DNA of 7,457 bases from Bacteroidales bacterium UBA3543 (GCA_002376715.1 DFOK01000091.1:1-7457); one strand, 5' to 3'; counted from the stretch's first letter, positions 1 through 6,286 are shown. Numbers and translations are program-made. The notes: a model not told the origin generated them from the letters alone.

Positions 1-749
1 CCCTTTTCATTTTCAAGGAACTTTACAGCTGCATCGACTACCTGAGCTAATGTGAGATCGGATTCCTCAATATCGTTCTTGTAGGGAAGAACATTTTCCT
101 CTTTACCTTTTTCCTGAAGCAGTATTATTTTTTCTGTACCATCTTTCAGAGCATTATAATCCTCCATGCCGTAAGAAACGGTGTAGCCCTTTTCAGCCAC
201 AATCTCATATATGGAACGCTCGGAATCCTCTTTGCCGAATGGTTTGGCAAAACCGCCTCCGCCAAAGAATTCGAATCCTGTTTCGGGCAACTCTTTAGCA
301 ATGGCGTAGTAGTCGCTCCTCGAAGGATTATGAGCGTAGAATGCTCCGGGAGTAGCGTGGTTTATTGTTACGGAGCTGATAATCCCAACTTTGCGCCCTG
401 CATCGTGGAATTTGTATGAGATTGCCGTAACATTGGTAGTGTCCGGTGTCACTCCCAACATACCGTTACGTGTCTTGGTGCCGGTGGCAAGAGCAGTGCC
501 TGCGGCTGAAGAGCAGGTGATGAACTCATTCGCTGAGTAAGTGGTAGCCATACCTAATATTGGGAATTGTGTAAATGTGAGAGGTTCGCTCCCTATAACC
601 CCTTTTTCAGTAGCGTTGAATGCCTCCGTGACGGCTACATGGGAGAATCCCATACCGTCTCCTATGAAGTAGAATACATATTTGGCCTTCTTCTCGCTGC
701 AGGATGTGGCTACTAGCAAGGTAAGGGCAAAAATTAAAAATTTTCTCAT
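1..749 (-). CDS. Alkaline phosphatase, probable lipoprotein (3' part missing, runs off the left edge)
   Basis: This gene encodes the first 249 residues of an alkaline phosphatase superfamily phosphomonoesterase (PhoA-type), read by translating the minus strand. Residues 1-17 form a lipoprotein signal: MRKF, a hydrophobic stretch, then a relaxed Bacteroidota-style lipobox ATSC with Cys17. The family core follows: FIGDGMG at 28-34 with the metal-binding Asp31; TCSSAAGTALATG at 78-90, where Ser80 aligns with catalytic Ser102 of E. coli PhoA; HATPGAFYAH at 131-140 with the metal-binding Thr133; and Arg144, which aligns with the phosphate-binding Arg166. The residue before the nucleophile is Cys79, where PhoA has Asp101. 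An in-frame TGA lies just upstream and no earlier ATG is available, so the start at 749 is firm. The protein should sit in the periplasm, anchored to a membrane. The +2 region (SEKK) lacks the acidic run typical of surface-export signals. The remaining metal ligands would lie beyond position 1. The family call is secure; the substrate is unknown. Confidence 0.93.
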   Translation of the reverse strand, partial: MRKFLIFALTLLVATSCSEKKAKYVFYFIGDGMGFSHVAVTEAFNATEKGVIGSEPLTFTQFPILGMATTYSANEFITCSSAAGTALATGTKTRNGMLGVTPDTTNVTAISYKFHDAGRKVGIISSVTINHATPGAFYAHNPSRSDYYAIAKELPETGFEFFGGGGFAKPFGKEDSERSIYEIVAEKGYTVSYGMEDYNALKDGTEKIILLQEKGKEENVLPYKNDIEESDLTLAQVVDAAVKFLENEK

Positions 750-774
750 TTGTCGATATTGCTTTTTGTTTCAT

Positions 775-810
775 ACAAGAAAGGGTGACACTTGGCCACC
801 CTTTGCTTGT
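775..810 (-). terminator. Strong stem-loop between exbD and the phosphatase gene, probable intrinsic terminator
   Basis: Fourteen bases after the second exbD stop codon the transcript can fold into a stable hairpin. The inner stem pairs AAAGGGTG with CACCCTTT (8 bp). It can extend by a G-U and a C-G pair to leave the 5-base loop CAAGT, and an outer ACAAG/CTTGT helix adds 5 bp across one bulged base. The 3' side is moderately U-rich (UUUCUUGU) but has no long U run. It therefore fits an A/U-flanked intrinsic terminator ending the exb operon. It could instead be a processing or mRNA-stabilising hairpin, because it also lies only 25 bases upstream of the phosphatase start codon. No clear phosphatase promoter is visible in the remaining gap. 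Confidence 0.6.
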
Positions 811-824
811 AAAATAGATAATTA

Positions 825-1304
825 TTAGTGGGCGCTAAAAGCGCTAACTTTACGCGCACCATACATTATTCTTAGAGCCGAACAACGACGAAGCTCTTGC
901 TTTACGTCTGTGATAATACCCATACGGGTATTTTCGTCGGCTTTAATGGATACTGTCATAAATGGACGGTCTGCCTCGCTTATAGATTCACGTTCTGCTG
1001 CTATGAAGTCGCGGATATCCTCAATGCTACGAAAAGCGTCGTTGAGCTGGATCTGTGACTCTGTACCATAGAGACTCTGATATTGGAGAGTCGGGGTACC
1101 GATATAGATGTAAGATGCAAGGTCTTTTCTTTCCAGTTTGGCAATTTCTGAAGCTCCTGGAAGGGATACTATTACCTTACGATCAGTTTGACGCATACTA
1201 ACGGATACCATGAAGAACATCAAAATCATGAATATAATATCGGGAAGAGATGCGGTACTAATACTGGGGGTATCTCCACCACCTTTTTTTACAAATTTTG
1301 ACAT
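825..1304 (-). CDS. exbD: ExbD/TolR-family biopolymer transport protein (second copy)
   Basis: This is a 159-residue ExbD/TolR-type subunit of the proton channel that drives TonB-dependent transport. It has a short cytoplasmic N-terminus (residues 1-18), one membrane helix (about 19-37) and a periplasmic domain (about 40-159). Asp22, in the motif SLPDIIFMILMFF, aligns with the protonatable Asp25 of E. coli ExbD, the residue essential for coupling. The periplasmic part includes a segment around 115-150 (VSIKADENTRMG onward) typical of the TolR/ExbD fold. The gene is last in the exbB operon, 12 bases after the first exbD, and is preceded by a perfect AAGGAGG ribosome-binding site that overlaps the previous stop codon. 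It differs clearly in sequence and length from the first ExbD, so the two are not recent duplicates and may form a mixed dimer in the ExbB pore; that pairing is inference. Confidence 0.92.
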   Translation of the reverse strand: MSKFVKKGGGDTPSISTASLPDIIFMILMFFMVSVSMRQTDRKVIVSLPGASEIAKLERKDLASYIYIGTPTLQYQSLYGTESQIQLNDAFRSIEDIRDFIAAERESISEADRPFMTVSIKADENTRMGIITDVKQELRRCSALRIMYGARKVSAFSAH

Positions 1305-1311
1305 AATAAAT

Positions 1312-1318
1312 CCTCCTT
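1312..1318 (-). promoter_or_regulatory. Consensus Shine-Dalgarno sequence of the second exbD
   Basis: The sequence AAGGAGG ends 7 bases before the ATG at 1304, and its AA forms part of the TAA stop of the upstream exbD. It is a full match to the anti-SD sequence of 16S rRNA. None of the other starts in the window has such a site; exbB, tatD and queA have A/T-rich leaders, as is usual in Bacteroidota. The placement suggests efficient re-initiation by ribosomes finishing the first exbD, which could keep the two ExbD subunits in a fixed ratio. Confidence 0.75.
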
Positions 1319-1904
1319 AACGTCTTCTCTTGGTTACATCCTTAGGTTCTGCCTCTGATATACTCTGCGGAACGGCTTTGCGCACTATAGCCTGTTGATC
1401 CTCATTAAGTCTTGAGTATTTTCTTCCATAGTTTGCCATAGACCATTCATCACGGAGCTCATTGATAGCGCGGATCAGCTCATTTTGTACTTCGATATAC
1501 TTGGAGTAGCTGGTACCACGGTCATTCTGCAGAGAAATTACACCTTTGGATACAAGACAGTCACCATAGCCCTCTATGAAGGTCATCTCCTTATCAGGAA
1601 GATTGGGGTCATTTTGGGGATTGGTCATAAACTCCTTGATCTTATCCTTGAGCTGAGTAATATCCATGATCTCATTTCCTGCGTAGAGTCTATCCTGAGC
1701 ATTGACTTTTACCTGGATAATGTTACGGCGGTTAACCTTCTGATCCTCCACTTTCATGTCCTCAGGGGGCATAACTGGTAGACGTCTCGATATACCTTCC
1801 TCCTTATCCATGGTACTCACCATCAAGAAGAATATCAACATCAAGAAGGAGATATCCGCCATAGAACCGCCACTAACTTCTGGTGTCTTTTTGGGTGCTC
1901 CCAT
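1317..1904 (-). CDS. exbD: ExbD/TolR-family biopolymer transport protein (first copy, long C-terminal tail)
   Basis: This is a 195-residue ExbD-type subunit of the ExbB-ExbD proton channel. Residues 1-14 are a short cytoplasmic tail (MGAPKKTPEVSGGS), the membrane helix covers about 15-32 (MADISFLMLIFFLMV), and the rest is periplasmic. Asp17 is the counterpart of the proton-relay Asp25 of E. coli ExbD. The region 121-150 (GVISLQNDRGTSY, then IEVQNELIRAINELRDE) is a recognisable Bacteroidota ExbD signature. Beyond it lies a charged tail of about 45 residues ending KRRR, which makes this protein clearly longer than enterobacterial ExbD (about 141 residues) and than its neighbour. The start at 1904 lies 5 bases after the stop of the upstream membrane-protein gene and the stop at 1317 is fused to the next SD, so the genes are surely co-transcribed. 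The specific TonB or Tol role cannot be told from sequence. Confidence 0.93.
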   Translation of the reverse strand: MGAPKKTPEVSGGSMADISFLMLIFFLMVSTMDKEEGISRRLPVMPPEDMKVEDQKVNRRNIIQVKVNAQDRLYAGNEIMDITQLKDKIKEFMTNPQNDPNLPDKEMTFIEGYGDCLVSKGVISLQNDRGTSYSKYIEVQNELIRAINELRDEWSMANYGRKYSRLNEDQQAIVRKAVPQSISEAEPKDVTKRRR

Positions 1905-1909
1905 CTTGA

Positions 1910-2323
1910 TTACCTTTTAAATGAATTACGAATTGCACTCCAGAGAAGTGCTAAAATTGAAGCTGCAACAAATACATATGTCACATACAATGCTGTATCA
2001 GTGAATTTGAAAGTGGCTGCTGAAACCTCTTGGTTGATTTCAATAGGAGTACCAGGGGCGAGCAGGTAGCAACCTCCAATCACCACCACAACACCTGCTA
2101 TCAGAATAAGAAGAGTAATGAAGCCCTTCTTAGTCTTAAAGGCCTTTGCAAGCGGAAAAATCAAAGCAAGTGCCGCTCCGATGCCTATAAGCGCGTATGC
2201 CCAGAATAGATTGATGTCGAGTATTTTGTCTGTCATAGACCCTGTCTGGGTCAGATAAAATACTGCGAGCAACACTATTGATATGGCAAACAGCAAGTAT
2301 TGGATATACTTTAAATATTTCAT
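1910..2323 (-). CDS. Small four-helix membrane protein of unknown function in the exb operon
   Basis: I do not recognise a named family for this 137-residue integral membrane protein. Four hydrophobic helices can be seen at about residues 5-24, 38-60, 67-88 and 110-131. Positive residues cluster at the N-terminus (MKYLKY), between helices 2 and 3 (K60-KAFKTKK) and at the C-terminus (RNSFKR), which by the positive-inside rule places both ends in the cytoplasm. The two outside loops are short (25-37 and 89-109), and the second is polar (PIEINQEV). There is no signal peptide or catalytic motif. It sits between exbB and the first exbD, 60 bases after exbB and 5 bases before exbD, so it is made together with the proton channel. 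A role as an accessory or assembly factor of that complex is inferred from position only. Confidence 0.85.
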   Translation of the reverse strand: MKYLKYIQYLLFAISIVLLAVFYLTQTGSMTDKILDINLFWAYALIGIGAALALIFPLAKAFKTKKGFITLLILIAGVVVVIGGCYLLAPGTPIEINQEVSAATFKFTDTALYVTYVFVAASILALLWSAIRNSFKR

Positions 2324-2383
2324 AATTGGATGATTAATTCGTTGTTAATAATTGTGTACACTATTGATTGGTCCAAGGAAGGA

Positions 2384-3187
2384 CTATTTCTGATGTTTAA
2401 CCAGGAGGTCAACAAGCGAAATGGAGGCATCTTCCATCTGAACTACGATGGAGTCAACCTTTGCAATCAAATAGTTGTAGAACAATTGGAGAATAATAGC
2501 AACGATCAAACCACCTACAGTTGTAATCAAAGCAACCTTCATACCTCCTGCTACGAGTGCCGGAGAGATGTCGCCTGCAATCTCGATGGCGTCAAATGCC
2601 TGGATCATACCGATAACCGTACCCATGAAACCCAACATCGGAGCGATAGCGATAAAGAGGGTGATCCAAGAAAGACCGCTCTCAAGCTGACCCATCTGTA
2701 CGGAACCGTATGAGGTAACTGATTTTTCAACTGCTTCAATGCCCTGGTCAGCACGGAGTAGACCCTGATAGAAAATGCTGGCTACGGGACCGCGGGTGTT
2801 ACGGCATACCTCTTTAGCCTTTTCAACGCCACCCTCTTTGAGTGCTTTTTCTACATTGGCAACAAGCTTCTTGGTGTTGGTTTGTGCAAGGCTCAATGAG
2901 ATAATCCTTTCAATAGCGATAGCGAGACCGAAGATAAGACACAACAATATTGTTGCCATGAATTCGGCACCACCTTCGATGAATTTCTGCTTGAGGGCCT
3001 GGTGCATGGGTTGGTCAGTCTTGCCTGCAGCAAACGGGTCAACGATTTCTTCTTCATCAACTTCAGGAGCTGCCTGAACATCTTCTGTAGTAGCTTCGGG
3101 AGTCTCTTCCTGTGCGTAAGCTACCTGGAACTGTGCAGATACGGTCATTAGGCCGAGAACTGCCAAAAACATGAAAAATTTTTTCAT
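2384..3187 (-). CDS. exbB: MotA/TolQ/ExbB proton channel family protein
   Basis: This is the 267-residue pore-forming subunit of the ExbB-ExbD inner-membrane motor, which uses the proton gradient to energise TonB (or a Tol-like partner). Residues 1-25 look like a cleavable signal peptide (MKKFF, hydrophobic core, AYA before Gln26). An acidic, Glu/Asp-rich periplasmic stretch follows (27-52), then membrane helix 1 (about 75-98), a cytoplasmic region (100-170), helix 2 (about 173-197) with the family signature APMLGFMGTVIGM, and helix 3 (about 212-240) with ALITTVGGLIVAI. Thr190 and Thr223 correspond to the pore threonines Thr148 and Thr181 of E. coli ExbB. The gene is first in its operon, after a 97-base AT-rich gap. 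The ATG at 3187 is preferred because it gives an intact signal peptide; no SD precedes it, only an A-rich leader. Confidence 0.95.
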   Translation of the reverse strand: MKKFFMFLAVLGLMTVSAQFQVAYAQEETPEATTEDVQAAPEVDEEEIVDPFAAGKTDQPMHQALKQKFIEGGAEFMATILLCLIFGLAIAIERIISLSLAQTNTKKLVANVEKALKEGGVEKAKEVCRNTRGPVASIFYQGLLRADQGIEAVEKSVTSYGSVQMGQLESGLSWITLFIAIAPMLGFMGTVIGMIQAFDAIEIAGDISPALVAGGMKVALITTVGGLIVAIILQLFYNYLIAKVDSIVVQMEDASISLVDLLVKHQK

Positions 3188-3284
3188 AAGTTTTGTTTTA
3201 ATTGATTATTAAACGATTTATTAAAGTTATAGTCTTTGCGTAGTAAAATATCGCGCAATTTAGTTATTTTTTTTTAATAACAAT
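3188..3284 (-). promoter_or_regulatory. AT-rich gap before exbB, probable operon promoter region
   Basis: This 97-base gap, the longest in the window, separates ansA from exbB and is the natural place for the exb operon promoter. On the minus strand an octamer TAACTTTA (3229-3222) matches seven of eight positions of the Bacteroidota -7 element TAnnTTTG and would give a leader of roughly 25-30 bases. A TTG upstream lies about 26 bases away, longer than the usual spacing, so the -33 element is unsupported. The leader next to the start (CAATTAAAACAAAACTT) is A/T-rich with no SD. Two weak stem-loops (GTTATT/AATAAC and TTGCG/CGCAA) are not convincing terminators for ansA. Confidence 0.3.
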
Positions 3285-4319
3285 TCATTTATTTGAAAAT
3301 TCTCCTTTTAATGGCTGATTCATATGCGCTTTTACCTTTTCATTATCTGAAAATCTGCCCATAAGATGGAACAATTTGGTCACTGCAGCCTCGGTGGTCA
3401 TATCATATCCGCTGATAAGTCCGCACTCCATAAGGAAAGCTCCGTTGGCATAGGCTGTCATATCTACACTGCCTGCCTGGCACTGGGTGATATTAACGAT
3501 TATAACTCCCTTCGCTACACTTTCGGACAACATTTTTCCAAACCACTCCATAGAGGGTGCATTTCCGCTACCGAAACTCTCCAGAACTACTGCTCTAAGA
3601 CCTTTTGTACCAAGAACTGCCTCCACATAAGCGGGCGTGATACCGGGAAAAATCTTTAGAATAGCGACATTGGTGTCCATTTTGAGGTAGAGGCGTAAAC
3701 CTTCACCCCATTTTTCTGGATAGTGGACATATTCACGATAGTATCTTATATGAATGCCTGCCTGGGCGAGTACTGGATAATTAGCTGAACGGAAGGCTTC
3801 AAAGTATTCTGCATTGTATTTTGTGGTGCGGTTGCCGCGATAGAGATAACTGTCAAAATAGATGCATACCTCCGGTACTAGTGCATGGCCGTTTTCATCC
3901 TGGGTAGCGGCAAGCTCAATTGATGAGATAAGATTTTCCTTGCCATCTGTTCGCAGCATACCGATAGGCAGTTGGCTTCCGGTAAAGATAACAGGCTTGT
4001 CAAGTCGGTCAAGCATAAAGCTCAGCGCCGATGCGGAGTAGGCCATAGTATCTGTACCATGTAGTACCACAAAGCCGTCATATTCATCGTAGTTGTCATA
4101 AATAAGGGTTGCCAGTTCCTGCCAGAAAGTTATAGTTACATCCGAAGAGTCAATTACCGGATTGAAAGAGTGTGAATCGATATGGTAACCGAATTTTTTG
4201 AGTTCGGGCACCTCCTCGGTAATGAGTCCGAAGTTGAAGGGTTTCAGAAGCAGGGTTTCCGGATCCTGTTTCATTCCGATTGTGCCTCCGGTATAGATCA
4301 AAAGTATCGATTGGCTCAT
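3285..4319 (-). CDS. ansA: Type I (cytoplasmic) L-asparaginase
   Basis: This 344-residue enzyme hydrolyses L-asparagine to aspartate and ammonia in the cytoplasm. Both signature motifs of the asparaginase/glutaminase family are present. The first is YTGGTIGM at 9-16, with nucleophile Thr13. The second is HGTDTMAYSASALSF at 87-101, with Thr89 and Asp90. The RGNRTTKYNAEYF stretch at 161-173 supplies Lys167, which completes the catalytic Thr-Lys-Asp set known from E. coli AnsA. There is no signal peptide, and the length matches type I cytoplasmic enzymes rather than the secreted type II. The C-terminal domain carries LESFGSGNAPS (246-256) and the ITQCQAGSVDM segment (277-287), which belongs to the allosteric region of type I enzymes. 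The ATG overlaps the tatD stop by four bases (ATGA), so translation is probably coupled to tatD. Nothing in the sequence looks degraded. Confidence 0.95.
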   Translation of the reverse strand: MSQSILLIYTGGTIGMKQDPETLLLKPFNFGLITEEVPELKKFGYHIDSHSFNPVIDSSDVTITFWQELATLIYDNYDEYDGFVVLHGTDTMAYSASALSFMLDRLDKPVIFTGSQLPIGMLRTDGKENLISSIELAATQDENGHALVPEVCIYFDSYLYRGNRTTKYNAEYFEAFRSANYPVLAQAGIHIRYYREYVHYPEKWGEGLRLYLKMDTNVAILKIFPGITPAYVEAVLGTKGLRAVVLESFGSGNAPSMEWFGKMLSESVAKGVIIVNITQCQAGSVDMTAYANGAFLMECGLISGYDMTTEAAVTKLFHLMGRFSDNEKVKAHMNQPLKGEFSNK

Positions 4320-5086
4320 AGTGAAAAGAGTTTTCTTGCGTTATTTGTGGTAATAGTAGCTACGGTTTCTATAGGAATGCCCTGTATCATGGCAATATTG
4401 GCAGCTATATGGATTAGATAGGAGCTTTCGTTGCGTTTACCTCGAAAAGGAACCGGAGTAAGCCATGGGGCATCAGTTTCCAGCACAATATCATCAAGTG
4501 AAATCTTTTCCAGTGTAGCGGCGACTCCCGCATTTTTGTAGGTTGAAACACCTCCGATACCGATTTTGAAATCTCCTTGTGTTAGAATCCGCTTATAAGT
4601 TTCATAACTTCCCGAAAAGGCATGAAATACACCTCTGAGAGGGATTCCTCGTACATCCGAAAAGACTTTGAATATATCTTCAGTAGAATTTCTCAAGTGA
4701 ATGATCACGGGGAGGTCAAGTGTGGCGGCGAGTTCCAACTGTTCGGCAAAGACCTTTGTCTGTTGCGTCAGGTAGTCTGTCGACCAGTATTTATCAATGC
4801 CTATCTCTCCGATGGCCGCGAAACGGCGGTCACGAGCATGCTTTTTTACAAAAGCAAGCTCCCTCTCCCAATCCTCACTAACAGATGTGGGATGCAGTCC
4901 GATGCAGGGTGAGAAAAGGTCCGGACGGCTATTAGAGAGCGAAATCATTGTATCATATGCAGACATGTCAATTCCCGGGAGTATACAATGGGTCACGCCT
5001 GCCTCTTCCATCCGTTGGATTACTTGCAGGATATCTTCGCTGAAAGCTTTGTCGTACAGGTGTGCGTGGGTGTCTATGAATTCCAT
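4316..5086 (-). CDS. tatD: TatD-family metal-dependent hydrolase (3'-5' DNase family)
   Basis: This 256-residue TIM-barrel metallohydrolase belongs to the TatD/YcfH/YjjV family; characterised members are Mg-dependent 3'-5' deoxyribonucleases acting on single-stranded or damaged DNA. All metal ligands are visible: the FIDTHAHLYD motif with His7 and His9, GEIGID at 93-98 with Glu94, PVIIHLRN with His130, VFHAFSGS with His155, and ETDAPWLTP at 203-211 with Asp205. The length is typical and the protein has no signal peptide, so it is cytoplasmic. The start at 5086 lies 27 bases after the dprA stop without an SD, and the gene ends inside the ansA start codon. The dprA-tatD-ansA spacing suggests one transcript. 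The precise substrate, and whether it is the YcfH- or YjjV-type member, cannot be decided here. Confidence 0.94.
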   Translation of the reverse strand: MEFIDTHAHLYDKAFSEDILQVIQRMEEAGVTHCILPGIDMSAYDTMISLSNSRPDLFSPCIGLHPTSVSEDWERELAFVKKHARDRRFAAIGEIGIDKYWSTDYLTQQTKVFAEQLELAATLDLPVIIHLRNSTEDIFKVFSDVRGIPLRGVFHAFSGSYETYKRILTQGDFKIGIGGVSTYKNAGVAATLEKISLDDIVLETDAPWLTPVPFRGKRNESSYLIHIAANIAMIQGIPIETVATITTNNARKLFSL

Positions 5087-5113
5087 CGTAAACTACAAAG
5101 TTATGGAAAATAA

Positions 5114-6223
5114 TCAAGCAATAGAATACTTGTCTCCCATAATCTGTACTATTTTCCCAGAAATCTCGAGTTGCAGCAATTCGGTGGATAGCTCCCGTAG
5201 GGGAATGCCGGTGCGTTCCTCAATCTGCTCTGCTGTAAGAGAGTCTCTCTCCTTGAGCGTGTTGAGTATTGCGCGTGCATTGTCACCGGTAATCCCGTCG
5301 AAGAGATCGGTTGCGGAAGTTTTTGTGCGAAGTTTTCTCTCCCTCCAGCCCATAGATGCGCTGATGGTGCCGGGATTTGTAACGATCCTGGCGGCATCCC
5401 GTTCGATTAGATTATTACAGCCCTCGAAAGAGTTGTCCCCGATACGTCCGGGTATTGCGTAGACTTCGCGTGAGTAGGATGATGCGAGGGAGGCGGTGAT
5501 CAGTCCGCCCCCTTTTGAATATGATTCTCCAAGCAGTATGGCGTCTGCCATACCTGCGATGATTCGGTTTCTTTTGATGAAATTGATCCTTATGCCCTCA
5601 CAGCCACGATAGAAGTCGGTAATAAGGCCACCCTTTTCCATTATCTCTTCAGCCAGACCTCGGTGTTGTGGGGGATAGATAGTGTCGATGCCGGTGGCCA
5701 TCACACCTACGGTGGGAAGTCCGTACTCCATTGCGGCGCGGTGTGCGGCTGCATCTATGCCGTATGCAAGCCCGCTTATTACCAAGGGTTTGCTTGATAA
5801 GGCGAGCTCTTCTATCACTTTGCGACAACTGCTTTTGCCGTAATAAGAGGCTTTACGCGTTCCCACCACTGAGATTACCCTGCGAGCGTTGAGGTCAGCC
5901 ATTCCTTTATAGTAGAGTAGGATAGGGGCATCGTAGCACTCTCTCAACCGATAGGGGTAGTTTTGATCGGTTATGTAGAGTGTCTGCACCTCGTTGGCGC
6001 GCGCCCAGTCTATCTCTTTCTGTGCCCAGTCGAGTAGTGCAGGATTGGTTATGGCCTCGAGCATTTCCTTGTTGAAAGGAAGTATTTCACTGAGTTCTTC
6101 TTTGTTGAGTTTGAATATGTCGCCAATCTCACCGACTCTTTCGATGAGTCGGAGTGCAACCACCGGCTTGTAAGCGAACAATTTGCTTAGGGCGGCAGCA
6201 TAAATGTAAAAATCATACTCCAT
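5114..6223 (-). CDS. dprA: DNA-processing protein DprA (Smf)
   Basis: This 369-residue protein is DprA, which binds incoming single-stranded DNA and loads RecA during natural transformation; it is also widespread in bacteria not known to be competent. An N-terminal helical, SAM/HhH-like region covers about 1-75. The Rossmann-like core follows: ISVVGTRKASYYG at 117-129, ISGLAYGIDAAAH at 149-161, GVMATGIDTIYP at 173-184, the family hallmark KRNRIIAGMADAILLGES at 217-234, GGGLITASLA at 238-247, YAIPGRIGD at 255-263 and GCNNLIERDAARIV at 268-281. A C-terminal winged-helix domain (about 308-369) is present, as in Neisseria and Helicobacter DprA. The start at 6223 is chosen because the N-terminus (FYIYAAALSKL) aligns with family N-termini and no other in-frame ATG lies before residue 54. 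That ATG lies in a long inverted repeat, listed separately. Confidence 0.95.
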   Translation of the reverse strand: MEYDFYIYAAALSKLFAYKPVVALRLIERVGEIGDIFKLNKEELSEILPFNKEMLEAITNPALLDWAQKEIDWARANEVQTLYITDQNYPYRLRECYDAPILLYYKGMADLNARRVISVVGTRKASYYGKSSCRKVIEELALSSKPLVISGLAYGIDAAAHRAAMEYGLPTVGVMATGIDTIYPPQHRGLAEEIMEKGGLITDFYRGCEGIRINFIKRNRIIAGMADAILLGESYSKGGGLITASLASSYSREVYAIPGRIGDNSFEGCNNLIERDAARIVTNPGTISASMGWRERKLRTKTSATDLFDGITGDNARAILNTLKERDSLTAEQIEERTGIPLRELSTELLQLEISGKIVQIMGDKYSIA

Positions 6224-6259
6224 AATAGCTTTTTTGTCGCTAAATTATGGAGTATGATT
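6211..6259 (-). promoter_or_regulatory. Perfect 16-bp inverted repeat over the dprA start codon
   Basis: On the plus strand AATCATACTCCATAAT (6211-6226) is followed after 17 bases by its exact reverse complement ATTATGGAGTATGATT (6244-6259). In the dprA mRNA the second arm contains the ATG and codons 2-4, so a folded transcript would bury the initiation site in a stem. The loop side can add AGC/GCT pairs (after a 2-base bulge), leaving GACAAAAAA unpaired. The arm is followed by further T residues, so the structure also resembles an AT-rich terminator for queA. I see the repeat directly; its regulatory role (translational lock, attenuator, or a protein-binding dyad) is inference. Confidence 0.7.
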
Positions 6260-6286
6260 CTATTCGAGGTGCTTAAAAGACAATTT

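Noticed and set aside
832..844. GCGCT-TTT-AGCGC mini hairpin in the last codons of the second exbD
   Set aside because: Five pairs inside coding sequence that encodes the repeated SAFSAH end; too small to claim a function beside the much stronger hairpin downstream.
2330..2713. Plus-strand open frame of 127 codons opposite exbB
   Set aside because: It lies almost wholly antisense to the strongly supported exbB gene, its translation has a biased, non-protein-like composition, and it shows no recognisable motif.
3236..3258. TTGCG/CGCAA stem-loop before exbB
   Set aside because: Five pairs with a 13-base loop are expected by chance in such a gap and there is no supporting context.
3263..3281. 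GTTATT/AATAAC stem-loop after ansA as a terminator
   Set aside because: The stem has only six pairs, five of them A-T, around a run of A/T, and is not followed by a U tract on the coding strand.
4797..5462. Plus-strand open frame of 221 codons opposite tatD and dprA
   Set aside because: It spans the reverse complement of two well-conserved genes and the gap between them, is rich in Ser, Arg and Ile as expected for an antisense shadow, and has no domain I recognise.
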